This document shows positions 52,297-61,183 of a stretch of 64,000 bases of DNA, one piece after another. The notes beneath the pieces were generated by a model. The model was given only the letters and a program-made list of their open reading frames with translations, was not told where the DNA came from and searched no databases. Positions within the stretch are counted from its first letter, which is position 1; each line of letters opens with the position of its first letter. The translations under genes were made by a program, and so were the position numbers. The stretch lies in assembly GCA_965233625.1 (NCBI GenBank), contig OZ247499.1, forward strand, positions 5,270,001-5,334,000, in the 5' to 3' direction. This DNA comes from G965233625 sp965233625 (lineage in GTDB: Bacteria > Planctomycetota > Planctomycetia > Pirellulales > Pirellulaceae).

Positions 52297-52741
52297 CGGC
52301 AACCGCTGCAAGCAAGAGAATTCCCAACCACCGCAGTCTAGCAGATTCGCCCCTTAAGTCTCAGTTGCCACGGTGCGTAAATTCCCGTTGCAAAGCACAG
52401 ATCGCGCTGAAGAAGCGATGCATTGCTCGACTTGAATAAGCGGCACGGCGGGCAAACGTCGTGGCGGCGGCTGCTTGATGCGGCAAAATTTTTGCATTCT
52501 GCGGCAAACTTCTACAAATCTGTCCAGGAAAAAACGTGCTAGCATTTCGTTCTCGCGCTGTTTTTTTGGATTTATACCCTTTATAATCCGGCCATCGGTT
52601 GCCGGAGTCAGAAATATAGGTCGTCAAGGCCTTGCCAGAAAATTCCGGCTGCTTAGCACCTCTGCTCACCCGCGCCTTTCTGGCGCCGCGCAGAGCATGC
52701 ACGCTGTTCCTTTCCGTTTGTTCCGTTTGAGGGTCCCGGTG
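52297..52741. promoter_or_regulatory. long leader / promoter region upstream of the RRM protein gene
   Basis: About 445 bp, A/T-richer than the surroundings, with TATAAT at 52582-52587 that would give a leader of about 150 nt before the RRM gene. No good -35 is present. No open reading frame is convincing. Long leaders are common for cold-regulated RNA-binding protein genes, but this is inference. Confidence 0.35.
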
Positions 52742-53029
52742 ATGGCCAAGAGAATTTATGTGGGCAACCTGCCCTGGTCCTGTTCCAACGATGACTTAAG
52801 ATCATTGTTCAGCTCGCACGGCGACGTGGTTTCTGCGGAAATCATCGAAGACCGTGAAACCGGCCGCTCACGCGGGTTTGGCTTCGTGGAGATGAGCAGT
52901 GACGAAGACACCGGCCGTGCGATCGAAACCCTCAACGGATCCGATATGGGCGGTCGCTCGCTTGTTGTGAATGAAGCGCGCGAAAGGCAGCCCCGCCGCA
53001 GTGGTGGCGGAGGAGGCGGCCGCTATTAA
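52742..53029 (+). CDS. RRM-domain RNA-binding protein with Gly-rich tail
   Basis: 95 aa. One RNA-recognition motif: RNP2 'RIYVGNLPWSCSNDDLRSLF' and RNP1 'GRSRGFGFVEMSSDEDTGRA', followed by a short C-terminal 'RRSGGGGGGRY'. This is the bacterial single-RRM family (as in cyanobacteria and planctomycetes), thought to bind RNA and respond to cold. The start at 52742 is preceded by GAGGGTCCCGGTG, a good ribosome-binding site; a longer in-frame stretch back to 52475 has none. Followed by rarA 104 bp away, with no terminator T run between. Confidence 0.93.
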   Translation: MAKRIYVGNLPWSCSNDDLRSLFSSHGDVVSAEIIEDRETGRSRGFGFVEMSSDEDTGRAIETLNGSDMGGRSLVVNEARERQPRRSGGGGGGRY

Positions 53030-53133
53030 ATAGTTGATCGAAGCGAAGGCCGGCTGTCTGGCGGAATCGTACCCCGGAAACGGTTCCGCACCACGCCGCC
53101 GGTCTGCGACTTCGAGATGTTAGAAAAGAATGT

Positions 53134-54384
53134 ATGTCGTTATTTGAAGAAGCTGAAGCCGGCAATCTTCGCCGTGCTCAGCCCCTGGCGGCCCGCATGC
53201 GGCCGCGCACGCTCGATGAATTCGCCGGCCAGCAGCACTTCCTGGGCGAAGGAAAACTCTTACGCCGCATGCTGGCGGCGGATCGCCTGGGATCGGTCAT
53301 CTTCTACGGTCCGCCCGGCGCCGGCAAAACGACGCTGGCCCATCTTCTCGCCAGCAGTAGCCGCCGCAAGTTCCGCGAACTTAGCGCCGTGACCAGCGGT
53401 GTGAAGGAACTGCGGGAAGTGCTTCAACAGTCGCGCGACGATGTGGCTACTGGCGGACAACCCTCATTGGTGTTTGTGGATGAAATTCACCGTTTCAACA
53501 AGGCGCAGCAGGACGCATTGCTGCCCGATGTAGAAAGCGGCGTGATCTCGCTGGTGGGCGCCACGACCAGCAATCCTTCATTTGCACTCAACAGCGCACT
53601 GGTCAGCCGCAGCCAGGTGTTTGAATTTCAGCCGCTATCGGAAGAAGATGTCGCCGCGCTGCTGCGACGGGCGATTACCGATAAACGCGGCTTCGGCCAC
53701 ACGAAGATCGAGGCGGATGACGACGCGATTACGTATCTGGCAGCCATCTGCGATGGCGACGCCCGCCGTGCTTTGAACGCGCTGGAAGTGGCGGTGTTAT
53801 CGGCGCGGACTTCGCCGGTACACCTCACCCGCGAAGCGGCTGCAGAATCGGTGCAGAAGAAGGCCGTGCAGTACGACCGCGACGGCGATATGCACTATGA
53901 CACGGCCAGCGCGCTGATTAAAAGCGTCCGTGGCAGCGACGCCGACGCGGCGTTGTACTGGATGGCCCGCATGCTGCAAGGCGGCGAAGACGTGCGGTTC
54001 CTCTGCCGCCGCCTGGTGATTCTGGCCAGCGAAGATATCGGCAACGCCGATCCGGCCGCGTTGCCGCTGGCGGTTGCGACGATGCAGACTTGCGAATTTG
54101 TCGGCCTGCCCGAATGCCAGCACGCCCTGGCGCAGGCCGTCACGTATCTGGCCACGGCGCCTAAGAGCAATGCGTCTACGGTCGCCCTTTCCGCCGCCAT
54201 GACGGATGTGCGTGAAAACCGCGTGCAGCCGGTGCCCGCCATCCTCCGCGACAGTCACTACACCGGCGCAAAAGCACTTGGCCACGGCCAGGGTTATGTC
54301 AATCCGCACAACAACCCCGGCGACGATCAGCAGCAGTATCTAACGGTCGAGCGGAAGTATTATCATCCGCCCGGCCAGGATTGA
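53134..54384 (+). CDS. rarA: RarA/MgsA AAA+ ATPase (replication-associated recombination protein A)
   Basis: 416 aa. The N-terminus has 'PLAARMRPRTLDEFAGQQHF' (clamp-loader-like). Walker A is 'VIFYGPPGAGKTTLAHLLAS' (59-67), Walker B 'PSLVFVDEIHRFNKAQQDAL', sensor 1 'SLVGATTSNPSFALNSALVS' and sensor 2 further on. The C-terminal domain contains 'DMHYDTASALIKSVRGSDAD' then AALYWMARML, the RarA tetramerisation region. RarA acts at stalled forks with RecA and SSB. The last 15 residues, 'QYLTVERKYYHPPGQD', complete the family length. Confidence 0.96.
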   Translation: MSLFEEAEAGNLRRAQPLAARMRPRTLDEFAGQQHFLGEGKLLRRMLAADRLGSVIFYGPPGAGKTTLAHLLASSSRRKFRELSAVTSGVKELREVLQQSRDDVATGGQPSLVFVDEIHRFNKAQQDALLPDVESGVISLVGATTSNPSFALNSALVSRSQVFEFQPLSEEDVAALLRRAITDKRGFGHTKIEADDDAITYLAAICDGDARRALNALEVAVLSARTSPVHLTREAAAESVQKKAVQYDRDGDMHYDTASALIKSVRGSDADAALYWMARMLQGGEDVRFLCRRLVILASEDIGNADPAALPLAVATMQTCEFVGLPECQHALAQAVTYLATAPKSNASTVALSAAMTDVRENRVQPVPAILRDSHYTGAKALGHGQGYVNPHNNPGDDQQQYLTVERKYYHPPGQD

Positions 54385-54397
54385 TGCGGACACGGCG

Positions 54398-56206
54398 CTA
54401 CTTGATTTCTTCGTCCGTTGGCTGCGGTTCTGCAGCGTCTTCGTCTTCCACGTCGACCTTGTCAAAGAAGGTCACGCTAAACAGTAACGCCACAAACATC
54501 GCAAAGCCGGTCGGCAGCAGCCAGATCCACTTCCAGTAGACAATGGGAGAACCCTTAGCGGTCTGATCCTCCTCGTAACCCAATAACAGTTCCAGCGCCA
54601 GCAGACGCTGCCCGTTGCTTGAAAGTTCGCCATCAGCTTGAGATAGCGCCTGCTTCATCGCCAGGTCGTTGAGAGCCTCCATCTGCTTGCCTTGCAGAGC
54701 GTCGATCTCCTTCTGCACGGCTTCCTGCTTCGCTTCGTCCTCAGTGTTGCCCAGTTTCTCGATGGCGACCTTAATCTCTTTGCGAATTGGTGCGAGTGTA
54801 TCCGAACTTTCTTCCTCAACGGCCACGGCGACAAACGCATCCCTTACCTTCTGAAGCTGTTCGGCTTCTTCTTTTGAGAACAATAACTTCGGCTTATCTT
54901 TTTCTTCGAGGTTCTCGATCTTTAATACTTCTTCGTCCACGTACTTCGCGACTGCCGCCGCGTTCGACTGATAGAACGCGCCGCCCGGCACCTGCTCTGT
55001 AAACGCGGCTTCTACATAGCCGCAGACCTGGGCGCCGATAAGCATACCAAGGCCCAAGGTGAACAGCACGAGCATGCCCTGGGCCTGTCCGCGAAGGTGC
55101 GATGGCGCGGTTTTATCTGTGTAGATCTGCCCCGTTACAAAGAAGAAGTCGTAGCAGATGCCGTGCAGCACCACGCCTGTGATCAGCATCCAGACGACGC
55201 CAGCGTCGGCTCCCAGAGCAAACAACGCGTAGCGGATAACCCACGCGGCCATGCCCACAAACAGCATCCACTTCACGCCCAGTTGACGGAAGAACAACGG
55301 AATCAGCAGCATGAACAACACTTCAGAAACCTGCCCCAGCGACATAACCGCCGCCGGGCTGGGAATGCCCCGGCCGCCGACAAATTGAAGGGTCTCCCCG
55401 TAGTAGCCGCCGGCGATGAATTTAAACGTCAACTGGTAGTAAAACGCCAGCGGAATGCAGATCAGGAACGAACAGAACATAAAGACCAGAAACGGGAAAT
55501 GCGCCAGCAGCTTGAACGCATCGAGGCCGAGAATTTCCGCCGCGGAAACTTCTTTACCCTTTGAAGGCGGCGGCGTGTGCGGCAGTGTGAAGCTGAACAC
55601 GCCCAGCAGAATGCTGGTGAACGCAGCCACATAGAACGGGTTGATCATCGTATCCCACGCCTGCCAGCTGATGAAGAAACCGGCTGCGATCCAGCCCAGC
55701 GTGCCGAACACGCGGATGAACGGGAACTGCTTCTCTGAGTTGGTCATGTTGTGCATCGCCAGCGTGTTGGTCAGCGACAGCGTGGGGTAATAGCACAGCA
55801 TGTGGGCGAAAAACAGCAGGTTGATGATAAGCGGTGAGGACGCGACGAACGATAGATTCGGAATGCTAAACGAAAACAGTTCCGCGCCGCCGATCGAAAA
55901 AACAAACGGGGCCAGTGTATTTTCCGCCGTCCCCATCACAGCAATGGCGGCGAACATCGCAAGCCCGCCCAGAATGTGCATGGCGCCCAGCACTCGTTCC
56001 GTGGCGAAGAAGCGGTCGGCGATCATACCGACAAAGAACGGCGAAATCATGCCGGCAATCGGTCCTACGGAATACGCCCAACCCACATCCGTTGGTTTGA
56101 ATCCCACATTTCCCATGAAGCCGCCCATGGTCACGTACCAGGCGCCCCACAGAAAGAATTGCAGGAACATCATGATGCACAATTGAACGAAAACCGTCGT
56201 CCGCAT
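54398..56206 (-). CDS. nucleoside-type MFS transporter with a large charged insertion
   Basis: 602 aa, about 180 longer than NupG/XapB. The first ten or eleven helices run normally to about residue 395, with family motifs near 'FLQFFLWGAWYVTMGGFMGN', 'IRVFGTLGWIAAGFF' and 'FFFVTGQIYTDKTAPSHLRG'. A hydrophilic, strongly charged region of about 150 residues then follows, rich in Glu and Lys with probable coiled coil ('DAFVAVAVEEESSDTLAPIR', 'NTEDEAKQEAVQKEIDALQG'). A final helix ('YWKWIWLLPTGFAMFVALLF') ends the chain. The insertion is in frame with no stop. Substrate nucleoside or related; unproven. Confidence 0.82.
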   Translation of the reverse strand: MRTTVFVQLCIMMFLQFFLWGAWYVTMGGFMGNVGFKPTDVGWAYSVGPIAGMISPFFVGMIADRFFATERVLGAMHILGGLAMFAAIAVMGTAENTLAPFVFSIGGAELFSFSIPNLSFVASSPLIINLLFFAHMLCYYPTLSLTNTLAMHNMTNSEKQFPFIRVFGTLGWIAAGFFISWQAWDTMINPFYVAAFTSILLGVFSFTLPHTPPPSKGKEVSAAEILGLDAFKLLAHFPFLVFMFCSFLICIPLAFYYQLTFKFIAGGYYGETLQFVGGRGIPSPAAVMSLGQVSEVLFMLLIPLFFRQLGVKWMLFVGMAAWVIRYALFALGADAGVVWMLITGVVLHGICYDFFFVTGQIYTDKTAPSHLRGQAQGMLVLFTLGLGMLIGAQVCGYVEAAFTEQVPGGAFYQSNAAAVAKYVDEEVLKIENLEEKDKPKLLFSKEEAEQLQKVRDAFVAVAVEEESSDTLAPIRKEIKVAIEKLGNTEDEAKQEAVQKEIDALQGKQMEALNDLAMKQALSQADGELSSNGQRLLALELLLGYEEDQTAKGSPIVYWKWIWLLPTGFAMFVALLFSVTFFDKVDVEDEDAAEPQPTDEEIK

Positions 56207-56474
56207 GGGTGGGCGCCTTCTTTGGGTAGGGAATCTTGCAAGCGTGCCGTGGGCTGAATTCGCCCGCGTATTGTAAGTCAGACACCACGCCGCCGGAAGC
56301 AGTTACCCGGAACTGAATGGGTTGTGGCTTTCACCAGATGCGGCTTCTACGGAACGCGGCGTCCGTTCGCCCCCCATTTGATTTCCGTGGTGAATCGTGT
56401 GAAAGCTTCTGATATGTTAGCAACGGGTTGTTGATAACCGGGTGCGATTTTCACGGGTTTCCAGATAAGCTCTC

Positions 56475-57428
56475 ATGCCTGCCATATCCCGAAGGCTGTT
56501 TAACGTGATCGCCGGCGCGCTGTCGGTGGGCAGCTTTATCATGCCCGAAGAAAGCATCGCGGGCGGCGCTGGCGCCAAACCGGCCGGGCACGATGACCCG
56601 GAACCGTCTGATGATAACGACGGGCAGCCCTCCACCGCCGCCGGACACCGCAACCTGCTGGCGGCGCCCGACCGCTGGGACTGGGATAAGGCGGTCCGCA
56701 CGGCCGAGGGCGCCGAGGTTCTTCAGCAGTTTTCCACCTTCTTCTGGACCGAAGCCGTCACCGGCGAAGATGGCAAACGGCTGCGGGAACGCGTTGTCAC
56801 CTGGACGCCCCGTTCACCCGCAGAGCAGGAAGAAGCCGAGCGGTTCTTCGCCGCAGCGACGCAGATCAACTGGAACGATCCCAGCATTCACAAACTCACG
56901 GTCAGCGGTCCGCCACGGGCCAAGACACCGCCGCAGACGCTCGACCGGCGGATTCCAGTGTCGAAGCTGGTGCCGCTTGCCGACGTAGAACTCAGCGGCG
57001 TCACGCCCGCCGTTGCTGCCTGGGCGTGTATCTGCGGCCGCGCCGACCGGCGTCTGCCTGCGGGACCAAGCGGCGCGAAAATAACGGCGCTTGTGGAATT
57101 CAATCTGTTGATTGAAAACCGTAGCCGCAACGCGATTTCTCTCGATGCCGCGCGTTGCAAACTGCAACTGACGCGCGGTCAGCCAGTCAGCGCCTTCCCC
57201 GGCCACAACAACGATCCCTGGCTGGCGCCCGCCTTCATCGAAAAAAACGGCGAACCACTTGGCTCGAAGCCGTCCAGCACGCTCACGCTGCAACCGGCAG
57301 CCTCAGCCACCTGCAAAGTTGCCTTCCCCATGAAGATCCGCCTGCGCGAAAGCGTGGCCATCAAACTCTGCCGCAGCATCGAACTACCGCTGGGCGGCGA
57401 TGGAAGCATCGTGCTGGATAAAGCGTGA
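56475..57428 (+). CDS. putative exported protein of unknown function (317 aa)
   Basis: The N-terminus 'MPAISRRLFNVIAGALSVGS' is Tat- or Sec-like (RR followed by a hydrophobic stretch). An acidic linker then leads to a mostly beta-rich domain ('ITALVEFNLLIENRSRNAIS', 'FPMKIRLRESVAIKLCRSIE'). A helix-rich middle part contains 'PAEQEEAERFFAAATQIN'. No family recognised and no catalytic motif. The next gene, a beta-propeller protein, starts 112 bp downstream on the same strand. Confidence 0.6.
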   Translation: MPAISRRLFNVIAGALSVGSFIMPEESIAGGAGAKPAGHDDPEPSDDNDGQPSTAAGHRNLLAAPDRWDWDKAVRTAEGAEVLQQFSTFFWTEAVTGEDGKRLRERVVTWTPRSPAEQEEAERFFAAATQINWNDPSIHKLTVSGPPRAKTPPQTLDRRIPVSKLVPLADVELSGVTPAVAAWACICGRADRRLPAGPSGAKITALVEFNLLIENRSRNAISLDAARCKLQLTRGQPVSAFPGHNNDPWLAPAFIEKNGEPLGSKPSSTLTLQPAASATCKVAFPMKIRLRESVAIKLCRSIELPLGGDGSIVLDKA

Positions 57429-57540
57429 AACGGCAGGATTCGCAGCACGCGATGTAACGGCTGAGCCACCGTCATGCCATACAAAGGCAGCGACGTATGG
57501 CGGAGCGTCGTTCAACAGCGACCTTCAACCTTCCTTTCTG

Positions 57541-58881
57541 ATGCTGAGTCTGAACGTGCAACGATTTACATTGAACGCGTCCCACGCCGCCGGATTGTTT
57601 TCCTTTGTGCTATTCACCCTCGCGGGGCTGACATCCGTTACGACGATCCAGGCGGAAGAATGGCCGCACTGGCGCGGGCCGCAACGCAGCGATGTAACGT
57701 CAGAACCATCGGGCTACACCGCGGGTAAAGACTGGCCGGCGGCCAAGCCGCTGTGGACGGTCTATGCGGGCAAAGGCTCCGGGTCCATGGTCGTGGCGGG
57801 CGGCCGGATGTACGTGATGGGGTTCCGCAACCGCAAGGAATACATCTACTGCGTGGATGCGGCCAGCGGCAATGTGCTCTGGAAACAGTCTTACCGGGCG
57901 CCGGAATACGGACGCCACGCGATCGGCGACAAAGGGCAATACGGCGGCCCCAGCAACACGCCTGAATTCGATACCGCAACCGGCATGCTGTTCACGCTTG
58001 GAACCGATGGCCAGTTGTGCTGTTGGGATACAAACAAAGAAGGCGCCCAGGTGTGGACACTCAACCTTTACGATCAGTATCAGGTCAAACAGCGGCCCGA
58101 CGTGGGGCGCCGGCAACATCGCGATTATGGCTATTCCACGGCGCCGCTGGTGCACGGCGACTGGGTGCTGGTGGAAGTGGGCGATGATGACGGCACGGTG
58201 ATGGCTTTCTCTAAGAAAGACGGCCGCCGCGTCTGGGCTTCGGAAGCGAAAGAAGAAGCCGGCCACACCGGCGGACTTGTACCGATGACTGTTGAAGGTG
58301 TGCCCTGCGTGGCCGTTCTGACGCTCCGCAATCTGCTGGTCATCCGTCTCGATGGCAAGAACGCCGGCCGCACCGTGGCGAAGTTCAAGTGGACCACCGT
58401 CTTCGCCAACAATATCCCGACACCGGCGGTGCAGGGCGACGAAGTGTTGATCACGACGTCTTACAATCATGGTGAGATTGTAAAGCTGAAAATCTCTTTG
58501 CAAGGCGCCAGGGAAGTGTGGCGGCAGAAGATGGCTTCGGGCGTCTGTTCGCCGGTGATTCATAAGGGGAAAGTGTACTGGGCGTGGCGCGGCGTGCACT
58601 GCCTGGACTTTGAAACGGGCAAGGTGCTGTGGAGCGGCGGCCGGGTGGGCACCGTAGGTTCGTGCATCATCACGGGCGACGACCGTATGATCGTCTGGTC
58701 CAATCGCGGGAATCTCTCGCTGGTGGAAACCGCCGTACGGTCCCCGGAGAAGTATCAGCAAATCGCGCAAGCCGGGCCGCTTTTCAAAGTCGATGTGTGG
58801 CCGCACATTGTGCTTGCCGCAGGCCGCCTGTACTGCAAAGACCGCGATGGCAACATCATCTGTCTAGCAACCGGCAGCTGA
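57541..58881 (+). CDS. PQQ-binding-like beta-propeller secreted protein
   Basis: 446 aa. The ATG at 57541 gives MLSLNVQRFTLNASHAAG followed by the hydrophobic stretch 'LFSFVLFTLAGLTSVTTIQA', a signal peptide; an in-frame extension to 57400 has no support. The mature part opens 'EEWPHWRGPQRSDVTSEPSG', the hallmark of planctomycete 'outer membrane protein assembly BamB-like' secreted propellers. WD/PQQ-like blades follow ('YIYCVDAASGNVLWKQSYRA', 'VMAFSKKDGRRVWASEAKEE'). It is probably an extracellular scaffold or sugar-dehydrogenase-like propeller without a visible catalytic residue. Confidence 0.82.
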   Translation: MLSLNVQRFTLNASHAAGLFSFVLFTLAGLTSVTTIQAEEWPHWRGPQRSDVTSEPSGYTAGKDWPAAKPLWTVYAGKGSGSMVVAGGRMYVMGFRNRKEYIYCVDAASGNVLWKQSYRAPEYGRHAIGDKGQYGGPSNTPEFDTATGMLFTLGTDGQLCCWDTNKEGAQVWTLNLYDQYQVKQRPDVGRRQHRDYGYSTAPLVHGDWVLVEVGDDDGTVMAFSKKDGRRVWASEAKEEAGHTGGLVPMTVEGVPCVAVLTLRNLLVIRLDGKNAGRTVAKFKWTTVFANNIPTPAVQGDEVLITTSYNHGEIVKLKISLQGAREVWRQKMASGVCSPVIHKGKVYWAWRGVHCLDFETGKVLWSGGRVGTVGSCIITGDDRMIVWSNRGNLSLVETAVRSPEKYQQIAQAGPLFKVDVWPHIVLAAGRLYCKDRDGNIICLATGS

Positions 58882-58906
58882 ACAGTCATGCGGGTTTCGC
58901 GCGTCG

Positions 58907-59632
58907 CTACTCTGCGGCGTGCTGCTTGCGGTACGCCAGCGGCGTGAGATTGACGGCAGAGCCGAAGTAGCGTGTAAAGGCGCTCTGGTCGCTGAAGCCG
59001 CATTGCAGCGCGATGGCGGGCAGCGAGGTATCGGTCTGTTCCAGCAACTGGCGGGCGCGATCGACGCGGCACTTCATCACATATTGTTTGGTGCTAAGGC
59101 GGAACACGCGACGCATGCGGCGGTCTAATTGCGTGGAGGAAAGGTCCACTTGGCTGGCGAGTTCTTCCGTCTTCAGGTTCTGATCCAGATGGTCGCGGAT
59201 GAAGTCGACCACGGTTTTCAGATCGGCGAACGCCACGTCCGCATCGCCAGGCGTTTTCAGATCCTGTGAGATTCCCACAACCCCCGTCACGTCGCCCTCG
59301 TCATTGGTCACCGGGAACTTATCCGCCAGATACCAGCCCCAGGCGCCATCCGCGTGCGCGATGAGTTCCAGCTGATCGCGCAGCGGTTGCCTGGTCTGCA
59401 ACACACGCTCATCCTGCTGCGTATACACCGCCGCCAGTTCGGCCGGGAAGATCTCTTCCGCCTTGCGCCCAATGATGTCTGCTTTGCCCGCCAGGCCCAG
59501 CCGGTCCGCAAACGCCTGGTTCGCGTCCAGGTAACGGCCCTGTTCATCTTTTAGGCAATAGACAACGTCGCCCAGGCAATCGAACAACTCAGCGACAAAT
59601 TCTAACTGCATCGCGATTTCAATCTTGCTCAC
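58907..59632 (-). CDS. PAS domain - AraC-type transcriptional regulator
   Basis: 241 aa. An N-terminal PAS domain occupies about 10-130 ('DCLGDVVYCLKDEQGRYLDA' start; 'PVTNDEGDVTGVVGISQDLK' end). The AraC-type HTH pair then runs from about 145: 'DQNLKTEELASQVDLSSTQL' and 'TSLPAIALQCGFSDQSAFTR' then YFGSAVNLTPLAYRK, the standard second helix-turn-helix. PAS plus AraC is an uncommon pairing; most AraC regulators use a cupin sensor. It is the last gene of a minus-strand block with the sialate esterase and two sulfatases, so it may control them (inference). Confidence 0.9.
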   Translation of the reverse strand: MSKIEIAMQLEFVAELFDCLGDVVYCLKDEQGRYLDANQAFADRLGLAGKADIIGRKAEEIFPAELAAVYTQQDERVLQTRQPLRDQLELIAHADGAWGWYLADKFPVTNDEGDVTGVVGISQDLKTPGDADVAFADLKTVVDFIRDHLDQNLKTEELASQVDLSSTQLDRRMRRVFRLSTKQYVMKCRVDRARQLLEQTDTSLPAIALQCGFSDQSAFTRYFGSAVNLTPLAYRKQHAAE

Positions 59633-59671
59633 GCCCTATCGGGCAGGCGGTTAACAAGCGGCCGCACGAAC

Positions 59672-61183
59672 CTACCGTTCCACGGGCCAGGGGAGAAACT
59701 CCAACTTACTGCAAAAAGGTGAAGCTGGCAGCCCGTCCAGGTTGTAGAGATTCGCGCCGTCCGCGCCGACACTACACGCGTAACGTACCGCTGCCGGTTG
59801 AGCAACATCTTTGCTGCGGACCAGCACCGTGGCGCCGTCTATCTTTGCTTCCGCCGGATGCCACACGCCATCTTTATCCGCCAGCTCAAAGTGCCCGGGC
59901 GACTTACTCTCAGACTTCGCCGGTGCTGCAGCGCCGCGCTTTTTAGCGGTCATCAATCCGTCTGCCGCATGCAGGAACTTCACCCGCATGGCGTCGCCTT
60001 CGCGCGTTGCCGATTCGAACAGCGGGCCGCTGAAGGCAACCTTGGCGCCATAATCTTTCGCCAGCGCCCAACGACCGAGGCGGTCTGCCACGTCGATTTT
60101 ATTGGCTGGATGAATGTCCGCATCACGTAGGTCAATGGTCACGGCCATCCCGGTGTGCGGTATTGCAAGCGAGAGCCTTTGTTCTTCCCGGAGTCTCACC
60201 CAACCCGTCGCCTCATCCTTGTAGGCTGGCAACTGGACGAAATAGAAAGGCAGTTTTCCGTCACGCCATGTCTGCCGGAAGCCGTCTGCCAGCGCCTGCA
60301 TTTTTATGCGGTAATGCCGTGGATCTTCACCGTTGCCGGCGTTGGATTCGCCCTGGTACCAGATGAATCCGCGGATGGCGAACGGCGCAACCGGGGCGAT
60401 CCTGGCGTTAAAGATGCGGCCGGGCAGACCCGCCGTGTTCCGCACCACAACGCCGCCTTTGAGCTTTGCGAGTTCGTCTAGTTTGTTCTGCCTGGCGAGC
60501 GAGGGCACCGGCTGTAGTTCTTTGTGCTGCTGGAACTGCGACTGCGGGATGAAGCCCTCGATGGGTTTGCCGCCCCACGACCCTTCAATCACTCCGACAG
60601 GTACGCCCAACGATTGATGCAGCCGCCGCGCGAATAGGTACGCCACTGCGGACCACTGTTTCCGCGCCGCGACGGAATCGGTCTGCCAGGCTCCGTTGCC
60701 AGATAAATCCACCGCGGGTGCGGGCAGGTCTTTGTCGTTGATGCGCAACAAGCGGATCGCTGCTGCCGGCTCTGAGGCTAGTTTTGCAACGGCGGGTAAC
60801 TTCGCGGCACAGGCGCCGAGTGTCATCTGCATGTTGGATTGCCCGCTGGCGTACCACACTTCGCCCACCAGCAGATTCTGCAACACCTGCTTCCGGGCGC
60901 CACTGGAGACGACCATCTGCCGGGGCGAAGCATTCGCCTTAAGTGGCGCTAGACGCACTTGCCAGGCACCGTCTTTCGCGGTGCTGGTGGACCTGACCTG
61001 GCCCGCGAATTTCACCTCGACCGTGCTGCCCGGCTCTGCAAAACCCCACACGGGTAGCTCTACATCGCGCTGCAATACGGCGTTGGAAGTAAATACTTTT
61101 GCAACGCGGAATTCATCTGCCGGAAGCACTGCCGGCAGACCGGCCAGGAGAAGATACGCAGCTACGGAGAGTATGAGTCGCAT
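59672..61183 (-). CDS. sialate O-acetylesterase family (SASA) secreted esterase
   Basis: 503 aa. Signal peptide 'MRLILSVAAYLLLAGLPAVL'. Catalytic Ser116 is in 'GEVWYASGQSNMQMTLGACA', and the C-terminal Asp-x-x-His is in 'IDLRDADIHPANKIDVADRL'. An N-terminal beta-domain 'RVAKVFTSNAVLQRDVELPV' then WGFAEPG is typical of planctomycete SASA proteins. It removes O-acetyl groups from sialic acids or other acylated glycans. Its ATG overlaps the TAA of the sulfatase upstream (TAATG), which couples them: a sulfated and acetylated glycan is the likely shared substrate. Confidence 0.92.
   Translation of the reverse strand: MRLILSVAAYLLLAGLPAVLPADEFRVAKVFTSNAVLQRDVELPVWGFAEPGSTVEVKFAGQVRSTSTAKDGAWQVRLAPLKANASPRQMVVSSGARKQVLQNLLVGEVWYASGQSNMQMTLGACAAKLPAVAKLASEPAAAIRLLRINDKDLPAPAVDLSGNGAWQTDSVAARKQWSAVAYLFARRLHQSLGVPVGVIEGSWGGKPIEGFIPQSQFQQHKELQPVPSLARQNKLDELAKLKGGVVVRNTAGLPGRIFNARIAPVAPFAIRGFIWYQGESNAGNGEDPRHYRIKMQALADGFRQTWRDGKLPFYFVQLPAYKDEATGWVRLREEQRLSLAIPHTGMAVTIDLRDADIHPANKIDVADRLGRWALAKDYGAKVAFSGPLFESATREGDAMRVKFLHAADGLMTAKKRGAAAPAKSESKSPGHFELADKDGVWHPAEAKIDGATVLVRSKDVAQPAAVRYACSVGADGANLYNLDGLPASPFCSKLEFLPWPVER

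Noticed and set aside
57700..58806. 368-aa minus-strand reading frame
   Set aside because: Antisense to the beta-propeller gene, His/Arg-rich, no motifs.
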